Source of the DNA: Chalara sp. BL73
Taxonomy: Eukaryota; Ascomycota; Leotiomycetes; Helotiales
NCBI GenBank assembly: GCA_918026815.1
Contig: CAKJVC010000092.1
Coordinates: 434,001 to 498,000 of the forward strand
Direction of reading: 5' to 3'
Length of the DNA: 64,000 nucleotides
How positions within the stretch are numbered: the stretch's first letter is position 1; each line of letters begins with the position of its first letter. The notes beneath the pieces were generated by a model, which searched no databases, was not told the origin of the DNA, and worked only from the letters and a program-made list of their open reading frames with translations. Of this stretch, positions 44,728-56,080 are shown in pieces. Both the position numbers and the translations under genes were made by a program.

Positions 44728-45080
44728 TCAGATACCGCCCCCGATTTGCTCCTGATGAACCTCGAGAGTATCACCGTCGTTCATGTCAAGCTTTGAGATA
44801 GTGAGTTTAATGATCTGTTCTAGAGGAGATGACAGAGTTGGGAACTTACAGTATCTGGGCTATCAGTCGCTTGGACACGGGAGCCATCGAACAGGAAGCG
44901 AACGGAATTCGGGCTCTTGCCTTGTCGTTCACAGAAGGCGTCCATCAGCTTCTTGAGTTGGGTTGTGCGCTTGATTTTGAAGAAAACCTCATTGTTATTG
45001 TCCGTAACCTTGATGTTCAAGTGCTCGGAGGCACCCTCAGGCTTCTCTTGTGGCTCTGGGGGAGCTCCGTTGTCAGACAT
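44728..45080 (-). CDS. SMT3: SUMO (small ubiquitin-like modifier)
   Basis: Ubiquitin-like modifier conjugated to lysines of nuclear proteins. Exons 44850-45080 and 44728-44790, intron 59 nt with GTAAGT donor; 97 aa. N-terminal flexible tail MSDNGAPPEPQEKPEG, then the beta-grasp fold: HLNIKVTDNNNEVFFKIKRT, LKKLMDAFCERQGKSPNSVR, FLFDGSRVQATDSPDT|LDMNDGDTLEVH and QEQIGGGI. The conjugation-competent diGly is followed by Gly-Ile, so Ulp-type processing should remove two residues. The second exon is only 63 nt and was recovered by splicing. It shares a 423-bp divergent promoter region with CMC4. Confidence 0.97.
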
Positions 45081-45503
45081 ATTGCGGTGGTGGTATTTGG
45101 TGGTTGAAAGGTGATGTGGATGTGGGATGAGGAGGCTGACGCGGGGTTGTGGTTAGTGGTGCTCGTGCAGATCAGCAGAAAGGCAGCTGATACAAATTAC
45201 CTACCAGTTTGTCGCTTTGTGTTTGGAGATGAGGCTTGCGTAAATATGTCGCGCCCTAGAGTTGTGTTGGAGAAGTAGAGTATGGTGGGAGGAAGTGGTG
45301 TAACAACTGCGCTTTTAAAGTGGTAGCAAACACGGCGCGCTGATTGGTTGTCGTTGCCTAGCGAGGATGTTCGACTTATTTCTTGACTTCACCTCTGACC
45401 TAAGTGGCAATATGAATTATAAGCGCGTGAATAAGCCAATTTAAGGCTGATAGCTGGACCATACTTGAGAAATCCTTCATTCTGTCTTTTTTAAGAAGTG
45501 AAA
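45081..45503. promoter_or_regulatory. divergent promoter region SUMO/CMC4
   Basis: 423 bases separating two start codons on opposite strands. No gene. No specific motif can be assigned with confidence. Confidence 0.5.
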
Positions 45504-45945
45504 ATGGTATGCTACGTTCAACAGATTGCCTTTTACTCTACTTTATCCTTTGATGGAACAAAGCTGATACTATACAGACATCATCTGCTGCCAACAACGA
45601 TTTAGATAATGATCCTCCTTGTCATTTGAGAGCAGTATGTTACTGTAACCTACTTTAGATATGACTAACCTACTATACAGTGTGCAATACAAGGTGAGTT
45701 CTTAAAACCACAAACTTCGTCCAGAGCCACCAAGACTAGAATAACGCTGATGAAACCTCCAAGCTTGCTTGACTAAAAACTCCTACAACGAGGCCAAGTG
45801 CCGGTATCAAGTTGATGCACTTTACGATTGCTGCAATCGATTTTATGAGAAAAATGGGGATGGTGAACGAACTCCAAGTTGTCCCAAACCAAGCCTATTG
45901 AGGTTGAAGATGAGGCAAAGAGCGGAAGATTCTGAATCTAAATGA
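45504..45945 (+). CDS. CMC4: CMC4-like twin CX9C mitochondrial intermembrane-space protein
   Basis: Small intermembrane-space protein imported by the Mia40 disulfide relay. Four exons: 45504-45506, 45578-45634, 45681-45693, 45764-45945; introns of 71, 46 and 70 nt; 84 aa, phases consistent. The first exon is only ATG and the third only 13 nt, so no long ORF shows it. Spliced protein: an N-terminal polar stretch, PCHLRACAIQACLTKNSYNE, AKCRYQVDALYDCCNRFYEK, NGDGERTPSCPKPSLLRLKM. The twin motifs C(HLRACAIQA)C and C(RYQVDALYD)C each have nine residues between cysteines. The ACAIQxCL...YNExKC and TPSCPKPxLLRLKM blocks are characteristic of Cmc4. Confidence 0.92.
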
Positions 45946-46768
45946 CCAACCATCCATTATCAGTGGTCTTAGGTTAGGATATTCATGTATTAATATTGTA
46001 CTATATAATCACTTCCAGTCATGCATGACTGGCGTCTTCCACAGGTCACTTTTAAGTTCTTACCACGTGCTTTCATGTATCTCGAAATTACCGGCTGTTT
46101 ATCGACGTGCAACAAACTTTGTCTAATATATACTTGTCTCGTAATTCGTGGCTGGTCTAAACTTACAGGCGCTCGTAAGGCTCAATTTAGTTGCCTCTGC
46201 ATGACCTTGGTACTCCGGTGACTTTTCTGGGGATGCCGAGGAACAATGAGTCTCGTACTCATGCCTCCGTAACTAGCATTTTGCTGTCACTGTGATTCCC
46301 GGGCCGCGTTATCCTAGGTATTTAAGAGGGATAGAAGGAGATTGAGAATTTCTGTTTGAATATTATGATACAGGTTACAAAGGGACCGACATTATAATAC
46401 CGACTTGGAACAAATCAAGATTTTGTAAGAGACTGATTGCTATTTTACGTAGAAGCTGCGCATAGAACTGACTAACTGGCCACTAATGTGACCCTCATGC
46501 CCTTAGTAATACACTCGAGATCCGCATAAACGAGTGAACGACTAAAATGCACTACTTTTGCTCAATCAACATGTCCACCCTGACCCTCCATTCCCAGATA
46601 ATGAAAACCATAACCTCATCGCAATCGCTCACCTTATGGTAAAGAGAACTAGCAAGATCATTGAAGAGAGACCACCAACATCTCCAAACGTAAGGAAAGT
46701 GTTGTGTCATTCTCATTTGCAATCTAGTAATATTAGTTGGAGAATCTAACCGCATTATATGGCGTTGC
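45946..46768. other. intergenic, no gene seen
   Basis: About 820 bases between convergent CMC4 and SRP2 genes. Small ORFs only. Confidence 0.5.
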
Positions 46769-48352
46769 TCACCAGTAGCGACCACGGCGATCGTAGTCAG
46801 CATATCCATTATCCCTTGGAGGATAATCTCTTGGAGGATAGTCTCTTGGTGGTGGTCTACCATGTCCATTAACGTATGGGTCGGCAGGTGGGTAGTCCCG
46901 ACGATATGGATCATCAAAACCAGCGCCACGGCGTGGGGGTGGATAATCATCAATAGGAGGCCCTCTGGCTCTTGGGGGAGACCGGTATCTACCGCGATCG
47001 TCGTCATAGTAGCGGCGTGGAGGAGGGCTTCTGTCCCGGTAATCATCACGGCGCGGGCTATAACCTCGTGGGCCGCGTCCACCTCGATAATCATCCTGGT
47101 ATTGACGGCGTCCTGATCTTGGAGAGCGAGAGCGGCCGCGGTCATTACGAGGAATATCAGGTTGAGTCTTTTCCATGTTAGCGGCTTAGATCTTGTGTGA
47201 AACGGTAGGACATACATCGGCGACGCAGTGAACGGTTGCGCCTTTGAACTCACGACCATCTAGCTTCTCGACTGCGGTCTTTAGGTCAGCTGCCGTCTCG
47301 AACTCAACAAAGCTTCTAAGTACGTTAGTACCAATGTATACTCAATATATGGAGGTGGGATACTGACCCTCTGCCATCACGGTCGCGGCCAGTCTCCGAA
47401 TAAACGACATCGAGGCTAGATTGACGTGCGAAGTCTTTGAGGTCCTATATCCAGAGTCCATGTAAGTCGTTGCCCAGGTTTGTAGATTTTGATTGCCATA
47501 ATTGTTGCCTCCAAGTAATTGGTAAAACAAGTCCGGTTTTAAGATACATGGTCCATAGATCCATACTGCGCAGAGCACCCGCTATCCAGATATGAAGAGG
47601 GCAAGAGAACTAAGCAGAAAGAAGTCGAGACAAGGATAAGAAAGGCCGGCACATGTTGAAAATTCCATCACGTCCTAGGCTGCTCAGGCAATTGCACTAG
47701 CACATCACACTGGTACTGTGAACCAGCGCAGGGCTTGAGGCCACCAGGACTTGAATATATTATTTTGTATAGAGTGTAGGGGTCGCAATATGTTGATCAG
47801 AATCCAAAGAGCATGTTTTGAGATCCAAGAGTCCGGGAGAAGGAATGGGGAGTACAGACCTGCCAGCTGGTCTCTCCAGGAAGGCCAGAGATTTGCATGC
47901 GATGAGGGGTGCGTCTGGGGCGAGGAGGAACACGCTCTTGGGTCGCAAATGTATCACGTTGGCGCGTGCCACGAGCAAATTGGACGGTGAGGCGTTCACC
48001 CATGAAGTCAGAACCGTGGAAGGCTGCCAAGTTGTTAGAATAGGTTGGCCAGGAAGAGTCGAAATGGTATACCAGGAACAACATCTCGGGCATCCATGGC
48101 ATCTTTGTACTCGATGAATCCAAATCCATTCATGAGCTTGATCTCAGTAATTTCTCCCGTACCATGCGTATTGAAGTGTGCTTCGACATCAGACTTTGTT
48201 GCTGCGAAGCTGTCAGTCCTGGTTCTTCAAATTGAAGTTGTTGGGGCTCATCTGCCGGGACCTCCAAATCCACGGCAGCATCGTAAGAAGGATTGCATAC
48301 CAGTGCGAGGGAGATTGCCTAGATATAACCTAGTAGATGATACCTCCGCCAT
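46769..48352 (-). CDS. SR-type splicing factor with two RRMs (Srp2-like)
   Basis: Nuclear RNA-binding splicing regulator resembling fission-yeast Srp2. Six exons: 48301-48352, 48073-48201, 47860-48023, 47368-47444, 47216-47315, 46769-47167; 306 aa, phases consistent. RRM1: RLYLGNLPRTATKSDVEAHF (RNP2), LMNGFGFIEYKDAMDAR (RNP1), then the linker RTPHRMQISGLPGETSWQ|DLKDF which starts RRM2 with the SWQDLKD signature of SR proteins; RRM2 RNP1-like RGSFVEFETAADL. C-terminal region has RSRSPRSGRR, RGGRGPRG, RDRSPPPRR and repeated DYPPR. The third intron is 415 nt with donor GTCTGT, unlike its 48-99 nt neighbours. The ATG at the start of the open frame near 47176 lies in an intron and is not the start. 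Confidence 0.93.
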
Positions 48353-48891
48353 GCTGGCGTTGTTGGATAGTTTGAAGACTTTGAGGTCTGGTGGTGTAGA
48401 TGGAAGAGGCTGGCTGGCGTGCGCGAACTCTTATCACCTATCAACAGACCCTCCCTCGGTTGGAGGATGCGCTAGTGAATAGCCTCAAATCTGAGGATTG
48501 TAACCTCAGCCTTGTGGTGATAAATTGACTCTCCCGATGGCGAAGGGAAAGAGGGAATGCTGAAATCAAGTTGAAATCAAGCTCGCCATCGCCTTGAAAA
48601 TTGGTTGGTGATCACCAGACGCGGAGAAGCTTGGCACGAGCCTGGCTTGTACAACGCCTTAAGCCTCACTTTGCCTTCTTAGCTATGCTTAAACACTGTA
48701 CGCGGTATATCTGGGCTGGATTCAATACAAATCACACATTTTCTAAACTTCAAAAGACGTGTTAGACAGTCATTTCTCATTTTTCTCATCTCGGGTAGTC
48801 CTCCAGAATAATGCCTCCCAACGCCTCGCAATCATACCATCAAATCCATAGGCATCTAAACGCAAATTTACACGAAACAATTTTGTACCTG
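48353..48891. other. intergenic, no gene seen
   Basis: About 540 bases between the tandem minus-strand NDC80 and SRP2 genes. The ORF starting at 48811 (plus) is antisense to the NDC80 3' end. Confidence 0.5.
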
Positions 48892-51266
48892 TCATTGCAT
48901 ATCTACATGCTGGGTATCCTCCGTTGTACCATCGTCACCAAGTTCGTGCTCCACTTCATCAACAACGAAGCCTTCATAGTCCTCGAGATTCTTCTGAATA
49001 TGAACCTTGAACTTGATAATATCATTAAGCATCTTCTCAATTTCGGTGTGTAACTCTTCTCGGAGAGAATTTGCACGAAGAGTGAGCTGCTCATATCTGT
49101 CATTTGCTTAGTATAACAACACCCTAATTTTGTTAAATTTACATACTCTATATTGGTGTTCATTTCTCGTTGCTCCATCAATTGTACAGACTCTGTCAGA
49201 CCAGCTCTCATCTTGGCCAGCTCCTTTTCTGTCTTCTCAATTTGAGCGTCGGAAGCTAACTTTTGAGTTGTGGTGACCTGTGAAAATTTAGCCGCGGATC
49301 ATTCAATTCAATCAGGGAGGTTCCAAATACCTCCTTGGTTTTCTCATATTCCTCTTCAGCCGCTCTCACACGGTGCTCGAGTGCCTCAACCTCACCCTTC
49401 TTGTCCTCGATGGCTTCTTTGATCCCATCCAAGAGATCATGATGTTTCATCATCTCGTCCATGGCAACAGTCCGTCTTTCGGAAATTTCTTTCCTGAGGC
49501 CGAGGAAGCTAGTTTTGACTTGACCTCTGAGATCTAGATTCAGTATGTGTGCCGGCTGATAGCCAGTGCCAGGGTCGGCCAGAAGCCTGTCGCTGTCCGG
49601 GCTTCCACCAGAATTGGACGCTCCCATCTGAGAGGATGAGAAATTTGGGCCTTCGTTAACGACAACCTGTAACTCGTAGTCTTTGCCTTTGGCATTTATT
49701 GCGGTGTTAGGAATAAGACCGATCTGGTATCCCAAGCTGTTGTACCTGTCTACCAGACGCTCCAGCTCATCTAGCTTGCGGCTGGCCTCGACCTCCTTCT
49801 CGGCCACCTTCTTCTTGACCTCGTCTAGCCTCAGGGACGTAGATTCGACGCCTTTTTGAAGCCGTTCCCTCTCCGAGTTCATGCGGTCGATATCAGCCAT
49901 GCTGATACCTTGATCATCAACCGCTTTTTGTAGACTCGCTCGTTCGTTGTCGGCCTCTTTAAGCTCTAGTAAAACTTTATTCAGCTCCTCCTGTAGGAAT
50001 TGAACGCGTGCCTCATACTTCTGCGACTTTTGATTCATGAGATTGTCAAACTCTTCGAATTTGATCTTGTCGTCCTCCATGATTTTAAACTCACGATCCA
50101 GTTTGGCGACGTCCGATCCAGACTTTTCAAGAGTCTCGATTTCCTTTTGCAATCTTTCATGCTCTGCATCAAGAATGTGCATTTCGTCCAAGTACTTCGC
50201 GTTGGACCTATCAAATTCTTGTGCCATAGCCTCGACATGTGGTGCAAGGATTCTGTCCTGATCATCATCATCCGCATCTTCATCCATAGCTAGCCAAGTC
50301 TGGTAGGCGCCACTGAGAAATCTGAAGACCACCCGATCCGAGGGCACATCGATGCCGTTCTCAACGCATGCTTGGTCATATTGGTTGTTGCTATATCCGT
50401 CCAACATCTGAGCAAGCTGCATCATCCAATGAAGAAGACCAAGAAAGAGATGCCACGAATTTGCAGAACCGACAGCTGCCAGTGAGCTCTTGGTGATCGA
50501 TTTGTGATATGGGTATCTTAGTTGTTGAAGAATGGGAGGCACTTCTTGATCAATACTCTTCTGAAATCTGTAGCTTGGATCGATTCGGCGATACAACCAC
50601 TGAAACATGTAGGTGAAGTCCTTTCCTGTTGGTGATTTAACCATGTTCTGGCCAAGCGTCACTTTCATGTCCATTTCAAAGTTGTTGGCAGCCATATAAT
50701 CCAAAAGTTCTTGTCCAATGTTCTTCTGATAGTTGCGATCTCTCAGCGGTCGGGGATCAGCCGGGGCTCCTGCAGGTTGAGGCGCTTGTTGAAAGAAGCT
50801 TTGGTGAGGTGTTGGCCCATTCGCTGAAGCCCGCGATCTGTATACACTGCTTCGCCTCTCAACGCTATCTTGTGAAGGTCTGCCCATATTTCCTGGCGCA
50901 TAGCTTTTGCGATCACTATTATTCTGAAAGGAAGTTCTCTTGACCGACGACATTCCCATATCAGCTAAATTTGTTCCTGACGAGGACCGTTGTTGAAAGA
51001 GTGGCTGACTGGGTCGAGGAGGTGCGAGCGATGCGCGCGATCCAGATATAGAGCGTACATGACTTGCTGTGAATGGCGCATTGTTTGATCCGGATAATGA
51101 GTTCGAGCGCTTCATCGCAGAAGCTGGCTGCGGGATGCTTGAGTTATAACTAATGCCACCGAGAGTCTATAATATGATCAGCTACAACTTCCACAGCGAC
51201 AACATGTAGAACAAAATTACCTCCCGTGGCCGGCGCACTGAAAATAGATGGGTATCTTGCGACATG
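48892..51266 (-). CDS. NDC80: NDC80/HEC1 outer-kinetochore protein (first exon frame unresolved)
   Basis: Microtubule-binding subunit of the Ndc80 complex. Certain exons: 49331-51115 (the start [10 protein letters not shown] lies within a longer exon), 49147-49277, 48892-49096; introns of 53 and 50 nt. Seen: basic disordered N-tail, calponin-homology region ([59 protein letters not shown]), then long coiled coil from about residue 270, with the usual Gly/Asn-rich interruption near residue 470. The true N-terminus is probably upstream: ATG at 51266 gives MSQDTHLFS and an intron 51170-51220 (GTAATT...ATAG) leads to [18 protein letters not shown], in frame with MKRSNS. One base too many at about 51240 breaks that joint. 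Minimum 706 aa. Confidence 0.93.
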
Positions 51267-51573
51267 GCAGATGCAATTGATAATAGGTGTATAGCAGCCG
51301 TCTAGAAATTGTTGCAATGCGCTGATACAGTATCGTGGTTCTGTTGATATCTAGATCAGGAAGTGTAAACAAAGCTAAATTAAAGCGCGTTGCCAATGAC
51401 AGGGTTATAAGCATGGGTGGACGGACCCACACGTGCTGCCAAGACTACTTTCTCCTTCGGGTGACAGCCTCGGTAACCCGGCCTTCTACTTTTCCAAAGA
51501 CCTGTTTCTCCTAGTTACACCTTTCTTCACTTTATGACAGCGCATGAACAAAGAAGTGCGACTTTCCTCCATC
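51267..51573. promoter_or_regulatory. divergent promoter region NDC80/PEX14
   Basis: 307 bases between head-to-head genes. No gene seen. No specific element assigned. Confidence 0.5.
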
Positions 51574-52775
51574 ATGGCGATTCGCGAGGACATTGTTGCC
51601 TCAGCAGTAAGTAACAGGAGAGAAATTTTTAGAGAGATACAAACGCTAATTCTTGCCAGGTTACGTGTGAGATAATATTAAAGGCCCATGTATCAATACA
51701 AGCTAACCTTTTCATTAGTCCTTCAGGATCCTAGTGTGTCTGCCTCACCTCTGGAGAATCGAATAGCATTTCTGCAGTCGAAGAATTTGACGAAGGAGGA
51801 AGTGGATGTTGCGCTGGCAAGAGCAGGCGGCGAAGCGGTGCCCAATTATTCCAACTATGCACCTCAGCAACAAGTGACCAGACAGTCCGTACCTCCATAC
51901 GGAGGCTATCAACAATATCCATGGCAGCAGCCTCCGCCGCCAGAGATTCCAAAAAGAGATTGGAGAGACTGGTTCATTATGGCCACTGTTATGGGAGGCG
52001 TCAGCTATGGACTGTACACTGTTGCTAAGGTATGCTGCTCGATGCTAAGACGTGGCAATAATAACATTCTTAGCGTTATATATACCCAATGATTGCGCCG
52101 CCAACGACACCACAGCTAGAGCAAGATAAGCAAGCTATCGATGAATCGTTCGAGAAAGCTTTCGCCCTTATAGATCAGCTAGCTAAGGATACAGAAGCTC
52201 TTAAGATAGCTGAACAAACCCGAACAGAGCGACTAGATACTGCTCTTACTGAGGTGGAGAGAGTGATCAGCGAGCTCAAGACTGCAAGCCGGGATCGAGA
52301 ACAAGAGTCCCGACGCATCAATGACGAAGTCCGAGGATTGAAAGACTTGATCCCAAAGGCAATCGATGGACAAAAAGAAAACACCGATATCAGATTAAGG
52401 GAGTTAAATACAGAATTGAAGAGCTTGAAGACTTTGATGGGCCAGAGAATGAATCCAACAGCTCCTTCGCCCAATACATTCTCTAGGCCGGGAACAACTG
52501 GAGGTTCCACATCTGTGTCAGGCTCTAAGGACAACAATGTTAACGGAACTTCCTCAAGCGATGGGGTAACACCAAAGCCTGCTACAGCCAGTGGAGGATC
52601 TGGAACCGAGGCCACTGCTTCGCTTCAGGGAAGGGCAAGCCCGTTCACTGCGAATACTGGTACATACGGAAGCAAGGCAGCTATTCCAGCATGGCAGATG
52701 GCAGCGGCAAACAAGAGCGCTACCTCTGTCAAGGCAGCGGATACAGGAAGCGAAGTTGATGGCGCAAGTAGTTGA
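51574..52775 (+). CDS. PEX14: PEX14 peroxisomal docking protein
   Basis: Peroxisomal membrane peroxin that docks cargo-loaded Pex5. Four exons: 51574-51606, 51660-51666 (7 nt), 51719-52029, 52074-52775; introns of 53, 52 and 44 nt; 350 aa. The 7-nt exon GTTACGT is needed to make the conserved N-terminal domain: IREDIVASA|VTF|LQDPSVSASPLENRIAFLQS (| exon joins), with the Pex5/Pex19-binding KNLTKEEVDVALARAGG. Then a Pro/Gln-rich linker, the hydrophobic segment WFIMATVMGGVSYGLYTVAK|RYIYPMIAPP, a coiled coil (about residues 140-240, ALTEVERVISELKTAS) and a Ser/Gly/Thr-rich tail. Without the microexon the conserved VTFLQDP is lost and the frame breaks. Confidence 0.94.
51660..51666 (+). other. PEX14: 7-nt microexon of PEX14
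   Basis: Flanked by TTGCCAG upstream and GTGAGA downstream. It encodes Val-Thr plus the first base of Phe and is supported by family conservation of VTFLQDP across the joins. Confidence 0.85.
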
Positions 52776-53349
52776 AGAAATGACGTGTGGCTCGTGGATG
52801 TATTATGATAACTTGCATATGGTGGCGTAGGCTGGCATTTGGGAACGGGTCTCGAGATTTAATGAAAACATCATAGGAGCGAATGTATTGTTCTCTTCGT
52901 ACGTTGTCAGACTGACAATTTTTATTCTTTTAGAAGGCTTGGAGTATGGAAGTTGTCTGGTATTTCAGCCTTTCTCAGCCTTGCATAGCATTCATAGTAT
53001 ATAATACAACGCGTGTCCAATACTCAATAGTACAGGCATCCATACATTATCTAATTGCTGTGCTGTAAATTATTATCATATATACACGACTGTCATTCAA
53101 CAAAGACGCGACCAGTATAGTGTTTATTTTAGAGCCAAGCATCTTTTGGCACAATTTGGTAAAAAACCAGGAGCCGAGGTATCTTTCTGTGGCAATTGAT
53201 ATTGATATTGACCTTGACATTTTGGCCCTCGCCATTTCTTCTCAAGATTAGTTTGCTGTATAATATCTGAGTCAAATACCTTCCCCCATGATATAGGCCT
53301 CTTGTCAATCCAATTTCTACACCAGATTCGAGATAGCTTACATGGCAAT
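52776..53349. other. intergenic, no gene seen
   Basis: About 570 bases, AT-rich. Contains the PEX14 3' region and the esterase gene promoter. Confidence 0.5.
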
Positions 53350-54924
53350 ATGGATACGTCACCCATACCTCTAATAAAGGCAATCTTGCCTAAGGTGCCG
53401 TTGATGGGAAAGACAACTATATATCATACTCTTGGTCTACACGAGAACTCAAAGCACTGGGATCTACGTACTGCTCTTACTATCGATGTCCTCCGGTCTT
53501 TTATTGTCGATTCGCCACCCGAACCTATATCAAAGCTTCAGAGGCTATCGCTTCGCGGCCCCGAAATCAAAGGTCGGATATGGATCAGCAGAGCCACAAT
53601 GCCTGTCCCTCCCGAAGACAATATTAAGGTTGCACTTTTCAAAGCGATTGAGGGCTTGAAGGAACCAGGTGATAAGTCTGGAGGATATAGAGAACCAGAG
53701 CTGCTTCCAGTTGAAGCTGAATGGACAGGATATCGTGCAGGAGCAACTAAGAACTCAATTGAGTTGCGGTGTTCGGAAGAAATGAAGTACCAAGAGATGA
53801 TGAAGGATGTCGCCTCGAAAACGACAGTGCTATACTTTCATGGTGGCGCTTACTACTTGATGGACCCAGCCACTCACCGGCCAACGGCCAAGAAGCTGGC
53901 AAAGCTCACAAAAGGAAGATGTTTCAGCGTCAGATACCGATTAGCTCCCCAGAATCCATTCCCAGCCGCACTACTTGATGCATTGGTGTCATATTTTACT
54001 CTCCTCTATCCACCTCCTGGGGCATTTCACGAACCCGTGGACCCTCAGCATATTGTCTTCGCCGGTGATAGTGCTGGTGGCAATCTGAGTCTCGTACTTC
54101 TCCAAACACTGCTTGAACTTCGGCGGCAAGGTCACAAGATACGATGGAATGGCGAAGAACGCGAGATACATTTGCCAGCAGGACTAGCGCTCTGCAGTCC
54201 TTGGGCGGATTTGACATACTCATCTGAATCGTGCAAGAAGAATGGCATGTTCGATTACCTTCCACCATTAGGCGATGGAGTGGAGGAGCGACAGCAACCT
54301 CCTCCATGCTCGGTCTGGCCTGCTAACCCTCCTCGAAAGAATATTTACGCTGAAGATGCTGTAAGTTTTACCTTATTGTAGCAGTCTTCGATTTTTCGGT
54401 CATCCTTAGCGTTCCTGGCCAAGTAACCGAATTTTATAGGTTTTATGCCATCCACTCGTAAGCCCTCTTGCCGCAAAATCTTGGGAAGGAAGCTGTCCTA
54501 TAGTAAGTTTTCTGCATTTTGCGTCACTTAACACCAGGTAAACTAACGTAACATAAAGTACATCGGGACTGGTACAGAGCTGTTGACAGATGAAGACAAA
54601 TTCGTCGCCCAAGTTGCTGCGACTCAAGGGGTCCCCGTCGTTTTCGAGCAGTACGAAGCAATGCCTCATTGCTTTGCAATGGTACTCGGGACTCTTCCTG
54701 GTTCCAAACTATTCTTTCGGAGATGGTCGAGCTTCATCACGGACATTGTCGAGGGCGAAGACATAAAAACGAATGGCCGACTTATCAAGTCAAAGACTTT
54801 GCTGGAGGCGTCGCTAGAGGTTGAGAAGTTGCTGCCATCTACTCATGAGGAGGTGCGGGCGAGAATGAGGAAAAGATCAACAGAACTGAGCGAGAAGAAC
54901 CCACATCCCATGTCGAAATTATGA
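53350..54924 (+). CDS. alpha/beta hydrolase of the HSL family (esterase/lipase)
   Basis: Serine hydrolase with unknown ester substrate. Exons 53350-54360, 54440-54502, 54559-54924; introns of 79 and 56 nt; 479 aa from ATG 53350 (a later ATG at 53404 is also possible; the open frame extends upstream to 53302). Oxyanion-hole motif YFHGGAYYLMDPATH, then SVRYRLAPQNPFPAAL, nucleophile elbow VFAGDSAGGNLSL, catalytic Asp in IGTGTELLTDEDKF and catalytic His in EAMPHCFAM. The joins A|VLCHPLVSPLAA and CPI|YIGTG keep the hydrolase core in frame. HSL-type order (HGG, GDSAG, D, H) is clear. Confidence 0.9.
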
Positions 54925-55351
54925 TTTAACCAGAGCAGCTACAGATAACTATATATAGGGTAACTTGGCCGATACACCTAATTACGCCTCATATTTAGAA
55001 TACCAATCTTGCCTCAATATAATAAGAATATTTTAGCTTCTAACCATGCTAGTAACATTATAAATTCTAGTAACTTAGTTTGCCTATCGACGAACATACT
55101 TATATCTGTGAAATTTTTTGCTTACCCCTTTGTTAAGCGAGAAAATCCATTCTAGTCCCACTCCCGCACACAACAACGTATGCACCAAGGCTATTAGCAA
55201 TATTGGAAGCCCATAAAACATATTTCGTTTCCTCCGTTAGACCCATTTAGCCCCTTGTTCCCGCGCTCCAGTACCACCCTAGACCCACCAGGCGAATTTT
55301 TTCCAATATGAGGACCGCTAAGCTCCAGCATTATCAGCAAAGTCGAAAACG
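54925..55351. other. intergenic, no gene seen
   Basis: About 430 bases between the esterase gene and tRNA-Ala. AT-rich then C-rich; no gene. Confidence 0.5.
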
Positions 55352-55422
55352 GGCTTGTGGTTTAGTGGTATAATACTCCCTTAGCATGGGAGTGGTCCGG
55401 GGTTCGATTCCCCGCGAGTCCA
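55352..55422 (+). tRNA. tRNA-Ala(AGC)
   Basis: Acceptor GGGCTTG with CGAGTCC (one G-T and one T-G pair), anticodon stem CTCCC/GGGAG with loop TTAGCAT (anticodon AGC), T-arm CGGGG TTCGATT CCCCG, discriminator A; no intron. The D-stem GTTT/ATAC has one mismatch. A T5 run follows at 55457-55461. Confidence 0.95.
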
Positions 55423-56080
55423 AGCTGATTGTTAGATTCAATCTTATATCACTTTCTTTTTGCTGTTGTGGGCAGAGTTTGTGCTGGGCGGAAGCTCTTC
55501 ATATCCCCAGCCTCGCCACCCCCTCCCAATAGCTTTTTAAGGAAGTTTCCTTTCTAGAGTAGGGAAGTGAAGCTATTTGAGATTGTTGGTTGCAGTTTCA
55601 CCTAACTTTTTGGGTAACTCAATGGCCGGAAAGGAAGCTTAAGGTTCGTTTAAATCTGCCTTAACTGTAGTTAGCAAGTGTTCTCTCAAGTCTACCGAAA
55701 GATTGATAACTAGTTAGGGCAGGTTGTAGACGCAGAAAGAGTCTATTAGAGGGTTATAAGCAGGTAGGTCTGATCCCATGAGAAAAAAGTAAAGGTGGAC
55801 TGGGATCAAGAACTGTCTCTCTCTATTTACGGGCTCTAATATCAGAATAATCGGCATCTCAGTCCGGCATCTTAGAAACTTTCAAGCGTAGAAAAGGTGT
55901 GGTAAATGGATTTTTCACGCTCAGATGTCATTAAGCAAGGTATATTCCTCAACAGAAAGGAAATAAATGGGCGTTGATAGTTTTACGAAACATCGGATTT
56001 TCTCTAAAGTCTCCGAGTACTAGCGATATCTACCGACTCAGCCCGTAACTCCTGAAAACGCCATGCTATGACCCAAGTTC
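55423..56080. other. intergenic, no gene seen
   Basis: About 660 bases between tRNA-Ala and the SF3A2 3' end; no gene apart from the tRNA terminator. Confidence 0.5.
55457..55461 (+). terminator. possible Pol III terminator of tRNA-Ala
   Basis: Five T about 35 nt past the tRNA, preceded by TTTC. Confidence 0.55.

Noticed and set aside
47168..47176. ATG before TQPDIPR as start of a separate RS-rich protein
   Set aside because: It lies in the 48-nt intron of the SR-protein gene; the upstream exons join in frame and supply two RRMs.
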